A DNA stretch of 64,000 nt from Acorus gramineus. Its lineage: Eukaryota > Streptophyta > Magnoliopsida > Acorales > Acoraceae. Location of the stretch: contig CM060847.1 in assembly GCA_030737835.1 (NCBI GenBank), positions 8,570,704 to 8,634,703 of the forward strand, written 5' to 3'. Positions 24,006 to 35,600 of the stretch are shown here, in pieces (position 1 is the first letter of the stretch; every line of letters begins with the position of its first letter). The notes under the pieces were generated by a model. The model was given only the letters and a program-made list of their open reading frames with translations. It did no database searches and was not told where the DNA came from. Position numbers and translations under genes: made by a program.

Positions 24006-27000
24006 ATGGCGGCGGCTGCGGCGATCTTCCACTTCCGAAACCCTACAAACCCTAGCCCGTTCCGCGGGACCCTCAAAACCTCCCAACAGAGGCCGCACGA
24101 GATCCGGTCGAGGAGGCATACCCGGATGGAGCTCACGAGCTTCGATAGCCCGACGACTCACACCGGCATCGACGGAATCAACCTGTCGCCCGCCTCCGTC
24201 TCCGTTTCCGTCTCGGCTCATCCGGTGGAATCGGCGGCGACAAGGGCTATGGCGTTTCCGTCGACGGCAGCCTCGAAGAAGCATGTGCGGCTGTTCTACT
24301 GCCAGGAGATGAAGGAGCTCGCGGAGAGGATCGCCTTGGAGAGCGACGCGATCGAACTCGGGAGCATCTCATGGAGGTCAGGATCCTCCTTTTTTAAGTG
24401 TTTGAAATTAGGGTTTCTGTTGATTGTAGTCTCGATGCGTACTTGTTTTGGAAGACGAATGAGTGACTAAAAGTAAATGTAATGTGGAGTTTTTCTTTTG
24501 TAGTTTGCATTACTGTAATGAATGCCTATTAAAGAGTACTCAGATAGCGTAGATTAGAAACTTTGGTGACCATTGATAGATGTTTGCCTCCTGTGATGTG
24601 TGACATTCAAGAGAAATTATGACACCGTGATCTCCTTCTCGGTCAGGTCTCAATACAATTTGAATTTGTTATGTGATCGATTGAGGCAACAAGCTGCGAT
24701 GAATATGCAGAGCAAGTTACAAAGTCTTACTTGTAATGGGTTGTTTCCAACTTATGATTTAAATTATAGAGTTTGAAACTTTAATTGTATTTATTTATAA
24801 AGGTTTGGAATGAGATTTGTTCTTTAGAGCCTACTTGTCTTTTGGTCTATCCTCAAATAAAGTTATTCTGACTATACATGTTCTGTTGCACCTGCGGCTC
24901 TGCAAGGGTAGTGGCTTGGGGTGGAATAGCTCAAGTCCACTAAAGGCCAAAAGAAAAGGAAGAATGCGAGAAGTGACCAGTGATCATGGCTGGGATAGTT
25001 GCAATCTTTCTTAACAAACAAACACAACTGGAAAGCTGGTTCTGTAATTAGCTAAAACAAAGAGGAAGAAAGGAAAAAGAAGTTAATTTGCATCCGGGGG
25101 TGTTGGGGGGTGGGGGGATCCCATCTTTTGATAGAAATGCTGTGATTAGCTTGAAGGAAAAAATGGTGTGAAGCTGATTGCTGAAATAGGTTCTAGAAAC
25201 AATGTTATATTCAAAATCATATCTACCAATTTGAGGAATTACTGATTAATCCATCCTGTTACTGGTGTTCCTCCTCTTTTTCTTTATCCTCTGAAAATCA
25301 GAGTTATTCCTAGATTTCCCTTTCCTCTTTCTTCACAGCTTTGTTGGTTTGACCCATTTTTTTGAATCACAATTGTTCTTCAGTATATTATAGATTTTTA
25401 GGAATCAGAGTTTTTGTGGTTCAACAAAAATATGTTTGAAGATCTACAATAACAGGTGTGATGGAGACCATTGCCTGGTGAATCTGTAATGGAATACCGG
25501 CAATCAGGCTTTGTTCAAAAAAAAAAAGTTTGCAAATTTAGAATGAGGTGCAAAAATTAAGAGTAGGGCATCGTCATCTTCTGACAAGTTCATTAAGCAA
25601 GTCCAATGTTCTATGGAAATACATGTACTATGTGATTGTTTTCCAAGTGGAAATTATTGGAATGGGCTCAGGAAGTCGCTTCATGCAGGGGATGGGGAGG
25701 GCTGGATCTTATGTCAGAAGGAGTTTACAACTTCAGGCCTTAACAGCTATGATGACTTTAATATCCTGGCAATCTTTCTGAGCAAGCTTTGCTAAGAATT
25801 TTTATCTTGTCTCACCTTTACAATTATATGAAAGATCTAACATGCAAAAATTAGCCTTATGTGTGTTTTTTTTTTTTTTTCACCACATGCCTTCAATTGC
25901 TGCAGGCTTAAGAAGTTGCACTCCCGTGAGAGGAAAAAGAATTTGTTTTGAGAGTCACAGTATGTTTGATACATGGTAAAGACTGAGGGTATAGAATTTT
26001 GAAAATTACTGAGGAAAAAGACATAGGGAGGTCTAAAATGCAAAAAATAACAAAGGACTTGGTGAGTTTTCCCTAGACCTACTTAATACTAATGTCTAGA
26101 TAAGTGTTAATATTGGCCAAAAGAGACTACTTGAACGTGAAGTTTGCCCCATGAGTTGTATCTGAAATTTTATTATGCCTATGAAAAATTTTCCGCACAT
26201 CATTTTGCTCCTAGATTTTGATGTTAAACATCCTTATGTTTGAATTTTGTTGGTGACTTTCAATTCTCCATGTCTTTGATCATCCGAAAATGAACTGTGC
26301 CAGCATAAATTTCTCTGATGTCACATATAATATGAAAAATTTAATTAACAATTGGTGTCAATCATGTTGCATGTTGTGAATTAGTGCAAGCGTTCAACAA
26401 ATTAAGTTAAATTGTATTGCAGGTTGCATAATGTCAAGTTAATAAATTAATTCTTCTTTTTACACTTCGTTGGTGTAGGACATTCGGTGATGGATTCCCC
26501 AATTTATTTATTAATAATGCTCATGGCATTCGCGGGCAGCACGTAGCATTTTTGGCATCGTTTAGTTCCCCAGGAGTAATATTTGAGCAACTATCTGTCA
26601 TATATATGTTGCCGAAGTTGTTTATATCATCATTCAAAATCGTTCTTCCCTTCTTCTCTACGGGGTCCTCTGAGCGAATGGAAGAAGAAGGAGATGTCGC
26701 AACGGCATTTACTCTGGCTAGAATCTTATCAAACACACCAATTTCGAGGGGTGGACCTACTAGTTTAGTGATTTTCGATATTCATGCCTTGCAGGTTGGT
26801 GCCAAAATACATTTAAATGGCCTAATAGCTCAGATTGTTTGAAAGATAGTCACATATTAAAGCCGATTTTGACTGCTAAAGAGTTTCTTTTTAAAAATCC
26901 AATCAGTTTACTTCTTTGTTTGTCGGTCTCTTTTTTGTTTTTGAGAAAAGGTTAGAGGCTGGGAGCACACCACCTGAAATTATCATGTTAGAGGTAAATT

Positions 27001-29417
27001 TCAAATAAACAAACAAGGAGGCTGGATCTCCAAAAGTAAATAAATACGATGTCTTCAAAAAGAAAACTAAAAACTCACACATCCTTCATAATACACAGGC
27101 ACACCCTTTAGAAAGTATCACACAGTTTCACATTCTTTCTCCCGTACTAGTGAAATTGAATCAGCCCTCATAATATATAGTTGTCAGTCTCTTAGGAATT
27201 GAAGAACACTGCTCCACATACCCTCCACAAATATTACCCTCCCTTTAAAGATCTTATCGTTTTTGGAGAATCATATAGACCAGCATACCACATGAGGAAC
27301 AAGCTGATCAAACTTGGCCTTCTTGCTTCCATTTCACTTAAAAAAAGAAAAAAGAAAAAAAACGTTCCCATCATTAGCTCAATGCTCACTACCTTGTTAT
27401 TCTGAACTGCAGCATATGCTGAAGTAGGATTTACTAGGAAACAGAAATAGAATTATTTACAGTTGTAAAAATATAGTCCATTTCTTTGTTCTATTAGTAG
27501 TCACTCAAGGTGATTGATTATCTGGATCTAAACATTCCCCTTTGTTGTTTTGTTTCAGGAGAGGTTCTACTTTGGTGATAATGTTTTACCATGTTTCGAG
27601 AGTGGGATGCATTTGCTTACAAACAGACTTCAACGGCTCCCTGATTCCGATAATGTAAGATAGTGATTCCATGATGTAAGATATTTATTTAGGGAAATAT
27701 AAGGGTCTGTTCTTGTGAACTTGAGGCTATTCATTAATACAGCTGCGGTATCGTGTTGCGCCTTTCATAAATTTATAATGATCAAATTCCATAGATATTC
27801 GCATGTATATATTTCAAATCCTATATTTTCAGATTTCAACTAGTTCTCTGTAGCGTGTCCTCTGTCCATGTTTATAGGTTCTTTCCTTTGTGATTGTGAT
27901 TTTATAGGTCATGCAGATCTCCGCAATCCGCATGCATTGGTATAACGTGCATAATTGTTGGCATGATCAATCTTGTTGAAGTAATTGTGTTGCTGGTCTT
28001 TTGGTTGTCTTGAACTAGACTGCTGAATTTTTTTTCCTGGCTATCACATTCGTCAGTTGTGACTAACGTAACCTGTGCTGCTTTGTTATGTTAGATATCC
28101 ATTGCTTTTCCTGATGATGGCGCATGGAAGAGATTCCATAAGCTGCTCCAACATTTCCCTATGGTAATGTTCTGGACAACAGGCCCCATTTAATAAATTA
28201 AGTCTTTCTTGCTAATTTCATCAATTCCTAATTTTTGTCCTTTGTCGCTGAGATTATTTGCACCAAAGTTCGGGAAGGTGACCAACGCATTGTACGCCTC
28301 AAGGAGGGGGATCCCACAGGCCGCCATGTGGTTATAGTTGATGATTTTGTTCAGTCAGGAAGTACCTTGATTGAATGCCAGGTAATGCTACTCATTCCCT
28401 CTTTTATTATCCTTTTTTTTTTTGGTTCCTCTATGCACCACAAGATTTATTTCTTTTATTGGTTTGAGTGATCTAATAGCGAAGTAGTTGTAGACTCAAT
28501 GATCAAAAGAAGATCAAGCAGATATAGTCAACTACTACGGCATACCTATAACTTGGCCATTCCTTATGTGCATTATGTATGGCAGCTCCACCCTGCCCTA
28601 TGCCTGCTTTGAGCAGATACTAAATTCTAACAACCTAGAGTTGGAAGGGAGTTGTTGTGAATGCGCTTCAGTGCTAACTTCTCTCCGTTGTTTCTCTTTC
28701 ATATTTTCATGCTTTGCCTGTGGTGGTTAGGGGCTATTGGACAGTCCTAGGTTTGAATACTGAGAGCTGCCACTTTGTGGGGGGAAAAAGGAAAAGGAAA
28801 AGAAAACCCAAAACATTAGGACCATATCCAGTTTCTCCCTTCCAAATATCTTGTTATATGTGGGATCACTTTGTCCCATTTACACTGGGATGACCCTCTG
28901 AGGCTTCTCACACATCGTTCGTTTGATCCTTTTTTCCATCGTTGACAAACAACCCCTGCTTGTTGAAACTTAGAAAATAATTTTTGCTGTGGCTTTCTTA
29001 TTTGCAGAAAGTGTTGGCTGCTCATGGAGCAGCAAAAATCAGCGCATATGCAACCCATGGAATTTTTCCGAATAAGTCATGGCAGCGCTTTCAACATGAT
29101 AATGGAGGTACATTCTGCTCATAAAATTAAATTACTTATCATTGTAATCAATATCATTAACATGGGGGGAATGATTTGGGACAGTCAGAATGTTTACAAT
29201 GATCTAATGTTAGTTTGGTTTCTGGTATGCAGTGTGAATACCCATTCATGTTTCGTTTTTAAATTTTATTGTGTATGTTCCAGTTGGACCAAGCGACGGG
29301 CTGAGCTACTTCTGGATCACTGACTCCTGTCCTCTTACCGCAAAGGAGGTAAGCGGCAGGGCCCCATTCGAAGTCCTCAGCCTCGCCAGTGCCATCGCCG
29401 CCACACTTCAGATATAA
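24006..29417 (+). CDS. PRS: Class II ribose-phosphate pyrophosphokinase (PRPP synthetase)
   Basis: Seven exons (24006-24376, 26479-26794, 27559-27654, 28095-28163, 28253-28381, 29008-29107, 29284-29417) join in frame to 404 aa. It makes 5-phosphoribosyl diphosphate from ribose 5-phosphate and a nucleoside triphosphate, feeding purine, pyrimidine, NAD, His and Trp synthesis. The sequence follows plant PRS3/PRS4: [13 protein letters not shown] (from about 96), [40 protein letters not shown], and the PRPP loop [16 protein letters not shown] (310-325). Class II enzymes are phosphate-independent. The first 90 residues are Ser/Arg/Thr-rich and low in acidic residues, suggesting a plastid transit peptide. 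Intron 1 is 2.1 kb. A start at an internal Met would give a cytosolic form. Confidence 0.92.
28708..28800 (+). repeat. Possible tRNA-derived SINE relic in PRS intron 5
   Basis: An A-box-like TTGCCTGTGGTGGTTAGGGG near 28716 is followed by a B-box-like GGTTTGAATAC near 28751 and then A-rich DNA. The spacing fits an internal polymerase III promoter. No cloverleaf forms. Confidence 0.3.
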
Positions 29418-32400
29418 TTTCAATCGATGCTGATTAGTGATTTTACTGATCCTTTTTGGCTCTTCCAGCCACATTTCATTTCTTGATTGATTAGCAAATC
29501 TTATGCTGTTCCTGTTTTTCATGAATAAGTATTGGGTTTCATGTTTGATTCTTGGCAGATGATCAATAAATGATGAGATAAGAATATAAGATTACTGATG
29601 TTCTATTTCAAAGTGACTACGTAGGCCCACTTGGATATCACATGTCATACCTATACATGGCATAGTATTTCAGGGGGTGCTTATACATTCATTTATTCAT
29701 GCAATGAGTAGACTAATCAGAGTCTTAGATAAATATATACATACTGTTTGTAAAATTTCAAGAACACGCGCATTAAATTCATTCAAGCATGCAAAGGTTT
29801 CTTCTTCTTCTTCTTTATATGTATATATGTATATATATTATATATATAATATATATATGTATATATATTATATATATATAGTAGATAACACTTTGAGATT
29901 TTCTGAAAGTGCTACATTGCAGAATTATTTCCCTGACATTTTCCTATTTTCAGGTCTAAGTATTACAGTCCATGCCCATCACGGAAGCTCTCCATTAGAA
30001 GCCATTGTAATTTGTCAACTCTCTGTCCCACCATCAAAACCATTTGCCTTCCCAAAGAGTTTTGTGAATGAGTGTTGTTACGCATTTTTTTTTTTTCAGT
30101 TTCAATTTTAATCTCATATGCGATAATAAAATATCACCGCGCATATATTCACATTAATGAGATAGGTGTTTCAATATGAATTTTTTTTATAATTTTTTTA
30201 TATTTTTTTTAAATGTATTTATGTCATTTATTAAAGTATATGTTTTATTTTTATAAAAACATGTATTTTATTGTATAAGATATACTATTATTAAAAATAA
30301 TTAAAATACGTATAGACTGGAATTGATACTTCAACATTATTATTTGTGAATACAGTGATTATGAGTGGAAAAGGTTATCAATCATTCAATAACACTATAG
30401 TTTATATATTTTTAAGAAATATATAATGTGTTTTTAATAATCATTATATATGGCAAAAGAGTTACGGGTGGATGATTAAAATTAAACGTTGCATGCGAAT
30501 CGGACAATCTTGATTGACTCGTTTCGTTTTGATATATTCTGTGGAATAAGACTGAAAAGGTGCCTGCCATAACATCTGACAAAGAAAGGAGTGTGTAGAA
30601 TGCATCAGATGCATTTTTCATGAGCCACCCAACGGGTCGCGGGTTGACCCGGATCTGACTCGATAAAAGACGTATTACTGGATTTAAAAGACCTGATAAT
30701 CAAAACAGATCGGGTTTGGATCCACCTTGATCCGATTCTATTTATTCGATTGACCCAACCTAAATACTATATAATTTTTATTTATTTATGATCCAACCTA
30801 ACACCCATGATTCAACCCAATCTTTATAATTAAATACTGAATAATCATTTAAAATTTTAAGCATTTGAAATATTTTTACAACCTTTTAGCTTCACATAAA
30901 AACATAATAATCCAAATCGTATGTCAAATGTTTCCGCATACAACATTAAAAATCTAAATAGTGTAGAACTATTTATAATACATTAGACTCTATTAGAAAA
31001 TAATAAATGAAACTATTGTAGGTCTTTAAGAAGTTCATCGACCTCTTTTTATCTGACTTAGGCATGTTAATGGATCGACCCGACCTGACCTGAGACCTGA
31101 AATGGACTCAACCTGAAGGACCCGACAATCAAACGAGTCGGGTCCGAGTCCACCGCGACCCGACCCAGAACCGACCGGTTGACAGGCCTAAGCCCAAGTC
31201 TTGGTATCTTTATTGATTGGTCAATTAAACCATCTCCACCCACACTATCTAAATATTTCATACATTTAAGAGCCAATAAAAGATGGGAGACTATCTAGAG
31301 TAGCTTTAACCACATTCTGTATCTTTAAATTTAGAAGATGGCGTGCTCCAACCACACTCTAAGTCCACCTCCAAATTTAGAGATTTAGATTTGATCCTCC
31401 AACTTTAAAACTACATCCAAATTATTTTTTTCACCTTTTATTTTGTACCTAATTATTTTAACTTAATGTATATTTAAATCCGCTAATCCATTTTTAATAA
31501 AAATGCTATTATTGGAAATGTCTCATCGGGGTCTTCAAAATGAGACTAATATTAAATTATTTTAGAATTAATTTTAAATAAATCATCATACGTTTCATTA
31601 TTGAAGAATTTTGCTATTTTATTCAATTAAAAAATTACTAATTTTAAAATAACTCCAAAATTATTTAATATTATACTCATTTTAAAGGTCTTAATGAGAT
31701 CTTTTCAATGGTATAATTTTTCATATAAATATTTATGTTAAATAAAGTGTGTATTTTTACCGAGGGAGTTAATGAGTTTTCATATAAAAAAATATGTTAA
31801 ATAAATATTAGACTCAATGGTAAATATCTTTTGGAGTGATTTTATGTTGAAACCAATATTAATTTAGGTATTTGTAAGAGAATTATAAATTTTGTTATTT
31901 TTGTAATTGTTTAAAAAGGTATTATCCTGTTACACACAATCTTATATGTAACCCAAAATACATTTACATGCATATTTAGTGACATATATAACTTAATTTT
32001 TTCACTTCTTTTATAAATATTTTCATGTATATGCTTATTGGACATTTGCTGAATCAATTTATCTGGGTAACATTTGTCTACCTATTCTTAAAAAAAAAAA
32101 AAAACATTTTCATGCATGTACTTAATATTTACAAAAATATGTAATTCATATTTTACTTTTCATGTGCAGCTGCCCGACATTTTGCTTTTCTAAATGCAAT
32201 CACCACCGCATATTCCGTTTTCGACTTCACCTCCACCGTTAAATGTATCGAAGCCTTTTGAATGGATAGATAGAAGACCATCGTCTCGTACCGAATCGGA
32301 CGGTTCGCGCTGCAGCACCTACCCGATAGTCAAAATGAATGCGACTTAAAGCGAGTCATCAGATTTCCATGGCAAAATGAATCGGTCCTTTCATCAAAGG

Positions 32401-32590
32401 TTCAAAAAATCCGGAAAACATCTGATCCGTACATCGCCGGGACATTAAAATCTGATCCGTTCAGATCATATTCGGCGGTTCCGATCACGTTTTTAAAATG
32501 GTCTCCCACGTTGTCATGGAAATGACGATTCTGTCCCCGGGCGAAACAATTTCTTCCCTTCCCTCTATCCCCGCAACAGACAAAATAATA
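29418..32590. other. PRS 3' region and long AT-rich spacer before PHS1
   Basis: Contains an alternating AT tract at about 29818-29880, a foldback family C copy at about 30070-30345, and low-complexity blocks rich in the GACCCGAC/GGGTCGGGT motif at 30630-30760 and 31075-31190. No gene recognised; open frames here cover repeats. Confidence 0.5.
30070..30345. repeat. Foldback MITE-like element, family C copy
   Basis: Begins GAGTGTTGTTAC and a T-run followed by CAGTTTCAATTTTAATC, and ends with an inverted version (AGACTGGAATTGATA then CAACATTATT). The same end sequences occur at 51.2, 53.6, 63.4 and 63.98 kb. Confidence 0.5.
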
Positions 32591-32598
32591 CTATAAAT

Positions 32599-32635
<37 letters not shown>
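32591..32635 (+). promoter_or_regulatory. TATA box and CT-tract, PHS1 promoter
   Basis: CTATAAATAG at 32591-32600 is a good TATA box, 86-95 bp before the PHS1 ATG, followed at once by a (CT)n tract to about 32632, a common core-promoter and leader arrangement in plants. Confidence 0.65.
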
Positions 32636-32636
<1 letters not shown>

Positions 32637-32685
32637 CATTCTCACTCACTTCGATCACTCGAAACCCCATTTTCATCGTTAGTCA

Positions 32686-35600
32686 ATGGCGGGAGCCCTA
32701 AATTACGCGCCGATGATATCGAGTTCGGACTCCAACGGCCTTGTCGTCGGAGGGGGAGGCGGAAGAGGAAGTGACGACGCCGCCGTGAGGGAACAGTGGG
32801 AGGTGGAGTTCTCGCGGTTCTTCCCCTCCCGACGTCGCAAGACCCGGCCGTCGCCTTCATCTCGTGTGGAGCAACTGGGGATCCTACGGAGGCGGAAGGC
32901 CGACCGCAACGGGGGTTCCTGGGTCTCCTCCTCCTGTCCGGTGAACCTCCACCTCATCAAGCGCTGCTCCGGGTCCGTCCCCATCATCGTCGTCTGCTGC
33001 CACGGCAGGATCTACGTGAGGCTTAATTTTTTTTATAATTTTTAATATTTTTTTCTATTTTAATAAATTATTTTTTAAGATCTACGTGAATATTTTGTTT
33101 TGTGTGGATTTTTTTGTAATTTTTTATTCTTCTTCTAGTTGCGGATTTGAATTTGAGAAGATTTTTTTTAAGGTTTTTTTAGGTCTTCGGAGTTTGTTAG
33201 TATTATTATTTTTCTTTCCATTTTTTCCTTTAAAGGAAAGTTTTCGCTGTATCGTTTTTTCGTTTCCTATTTTCCATTTAAGAAAAGTTTATTTGGGAAA
33301 TTTTGCTTTATCCTATCATCCTATGAAAATATCGTACTTTTTAGGGTTTTTGGTTTAGCGTGAGCTTTGTTGAATTTTTTAGGCATTCTATGTGTGCAGT
33401 GTGCCTGTATGTGTATATATTACTGTTCTGTACGTGATGGTTTGGTTTTGTCACCTTTTTTTTTTTTTTTTGGAAGATTGTTTTTGGTTCTCTTCCCATC
33501 TGATACATCGCTATAATCAATTTAAAGACGTGTAATTGTTTTTTTTTTTCATGGAGATTTATTTCTTCTTGGAATATTAAACTGTAATTGTTGCCTGGAT
33601 TTTTTTATTCATTTTCAATGAAAAAATACTATTGAAAGCCTGAACTATCATTTATTGTTGTTTCCGTCATCTGTTTATCTATTATCTGTTTGATTCCAGG
33701 TCTTCTAGTTTCAGTTTCATGGATGCTTATATTGTTGGCACTTAAATGTTTTTTTTGCGCCTTTATTTGTTTTTGCTTTCTATTCTATATTTTTTAATTT
33801 AAAAGTGATGCTTTTGTAAACTTGTGAAATCTGACTTTCTTTGGGACACTATTTATTTTGTTTTTTTAGGATAAGCGGTGGGACTTCCCTCATGGTTGCA
33901 AATTTTGCTGTCAATCATTGAGATACTTGCAGCTCAAACTTTGTTCTCAAATCTAAAAGTATTTTTAATAGGTTTTATTTCATTTTGTTCTCTCTAATGA
34001 AATGATTTTTAAATTAAAAAACAGAGAATTCCTTTCTAATTCTGAATGTCCAAGTTTCAACCTATTTAAGACTGTGAATTGTAAATTTTGAAATTACATT
34101 TTTTTTTCCAGTGTATTTATAGGTTGTTGATATATTTTATCTTGTGGTTCTGTGTAGTTTTGTGTCCTTTTAGCTGATCTTGAGGTTCTATAGGGTGGAA
34201 TTATCCATGATATTCTATATTTGTAGTTCTTGTGGAAAAAAAAAATTACCTTTTTTTTTGCTGCTTGAGCTTTTGTTTTGTTATCTTTCCTTTTATATTT
34301 GCGGGAGAGAGATTTCTTGATTAGTGGGAATACCCTTTTGCAGATAAGAATTCACATAATCACTCTATTGCTCTTTTTTGGTCTGTGGATTATGGTTTCC
34401 TAAGTTATAGACTTACTTGAGATTTGCAATTTGGATAGAAGGTTAATGTTATGTAGATTGCAGGATCTTATTTCAATATTTAATTTTTGAAATACTGTTT
34501 TTTTTTAATTCTATACAGATAACTGATTATTTGATAAAATGAAATCTCCTCTTTGCTGATATTTCAATTCTGGGGAGTGTTTTTAAACATATGATGAAAT
34601 GCTGTTTTATGTGATTTTTGATATCATTGTAGGAGGAACACTTTGTTTCCAATCTCCACTTCTCCTGGCCACAAGTTTCTTGCGTTGTTGACTGCCCTAG
34701 ACGGGGATGTAGAGTTATACTTGCCAGCTACAAGGATCGCTCTGGACAGGCGAGTCCCACATCTGTTGTTTCAATTCACATCAGAAATGAATATGAATCA
34801 GTCATTTATCTAAACTCCATGTTACCAATGAAAATTGTTTGTTCTCTATTTTCAGGTTGAGAAATTTGCGATGCGCTTCGCTACATCTTCTGCAGCCCAA
34901 GAATTCTTGAATACTCTAAAGGTGCACCTTCCTCCCTCCTCCACCCTTTCTCCAACACTGTTTTTGTGCTTGTGTCCGAGAACCATGAATTTAACATCAT
35001 TGAAGAAACACCTGGAATAAATGCCAATGCACTCGAAGTCTTGCTAATGTTTCCAAGATGGGCATTCTTGTGAATTTTCCATCTTTAGTGCTAATGTTTC
35101 CAATAGCACTACTATTTTTGTTCATGTGTCTGAGAACCATGAATTTAACATCATTGAAGAAACACCTGGAATAGATGCCAATGCACTCAAGGTCTTGCTA
35201 ATTTTCCAATATGGGCATTCTTGTGAATTTTTTTTTATCTTCAGTGCTAATGTTTCCATCTAATGTTTCCAATAAATGGCTAATGTTTTCAATAGCATTC
35301 TTGTGAATTTTCCATCTCATGAGATTAATTTATATGGTAGCGTGATTTTTTTAGTGCAGTTATTTTGTAAAGTATTTGCATCCTTTTATCCTTTGCATTT
35401 AGGAACTGTAATGATTTTTTAATCAACTTTTCATGAAATTATTTCAAACAACTGCATAAGACAGGTAAAAAATATAGCCATTTGGAATCCTCTGCATAAT
35501 GCCCATGAATTCCTACTTCTATCTCAATAATTTTATAATTGATTGTCTTCTTTGTAATGCAGGAAAGTTTAAAGGATGCATCCGAAACGGAATATCTGGC

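Noticed and set aside
23862..24284. Arg-rich open frame on the minus strand
   Set aside because: It is a shadow of the GC-rich first exon of the PRPP synthetase gene, whose frame continues in six further conserved exons.
29677..30111. 144-codon open frame on the plus strand
   Set aside because: It spans an AT microsatellite (Tyr/Ile repeats) and enters a foldback repeat; no domain.
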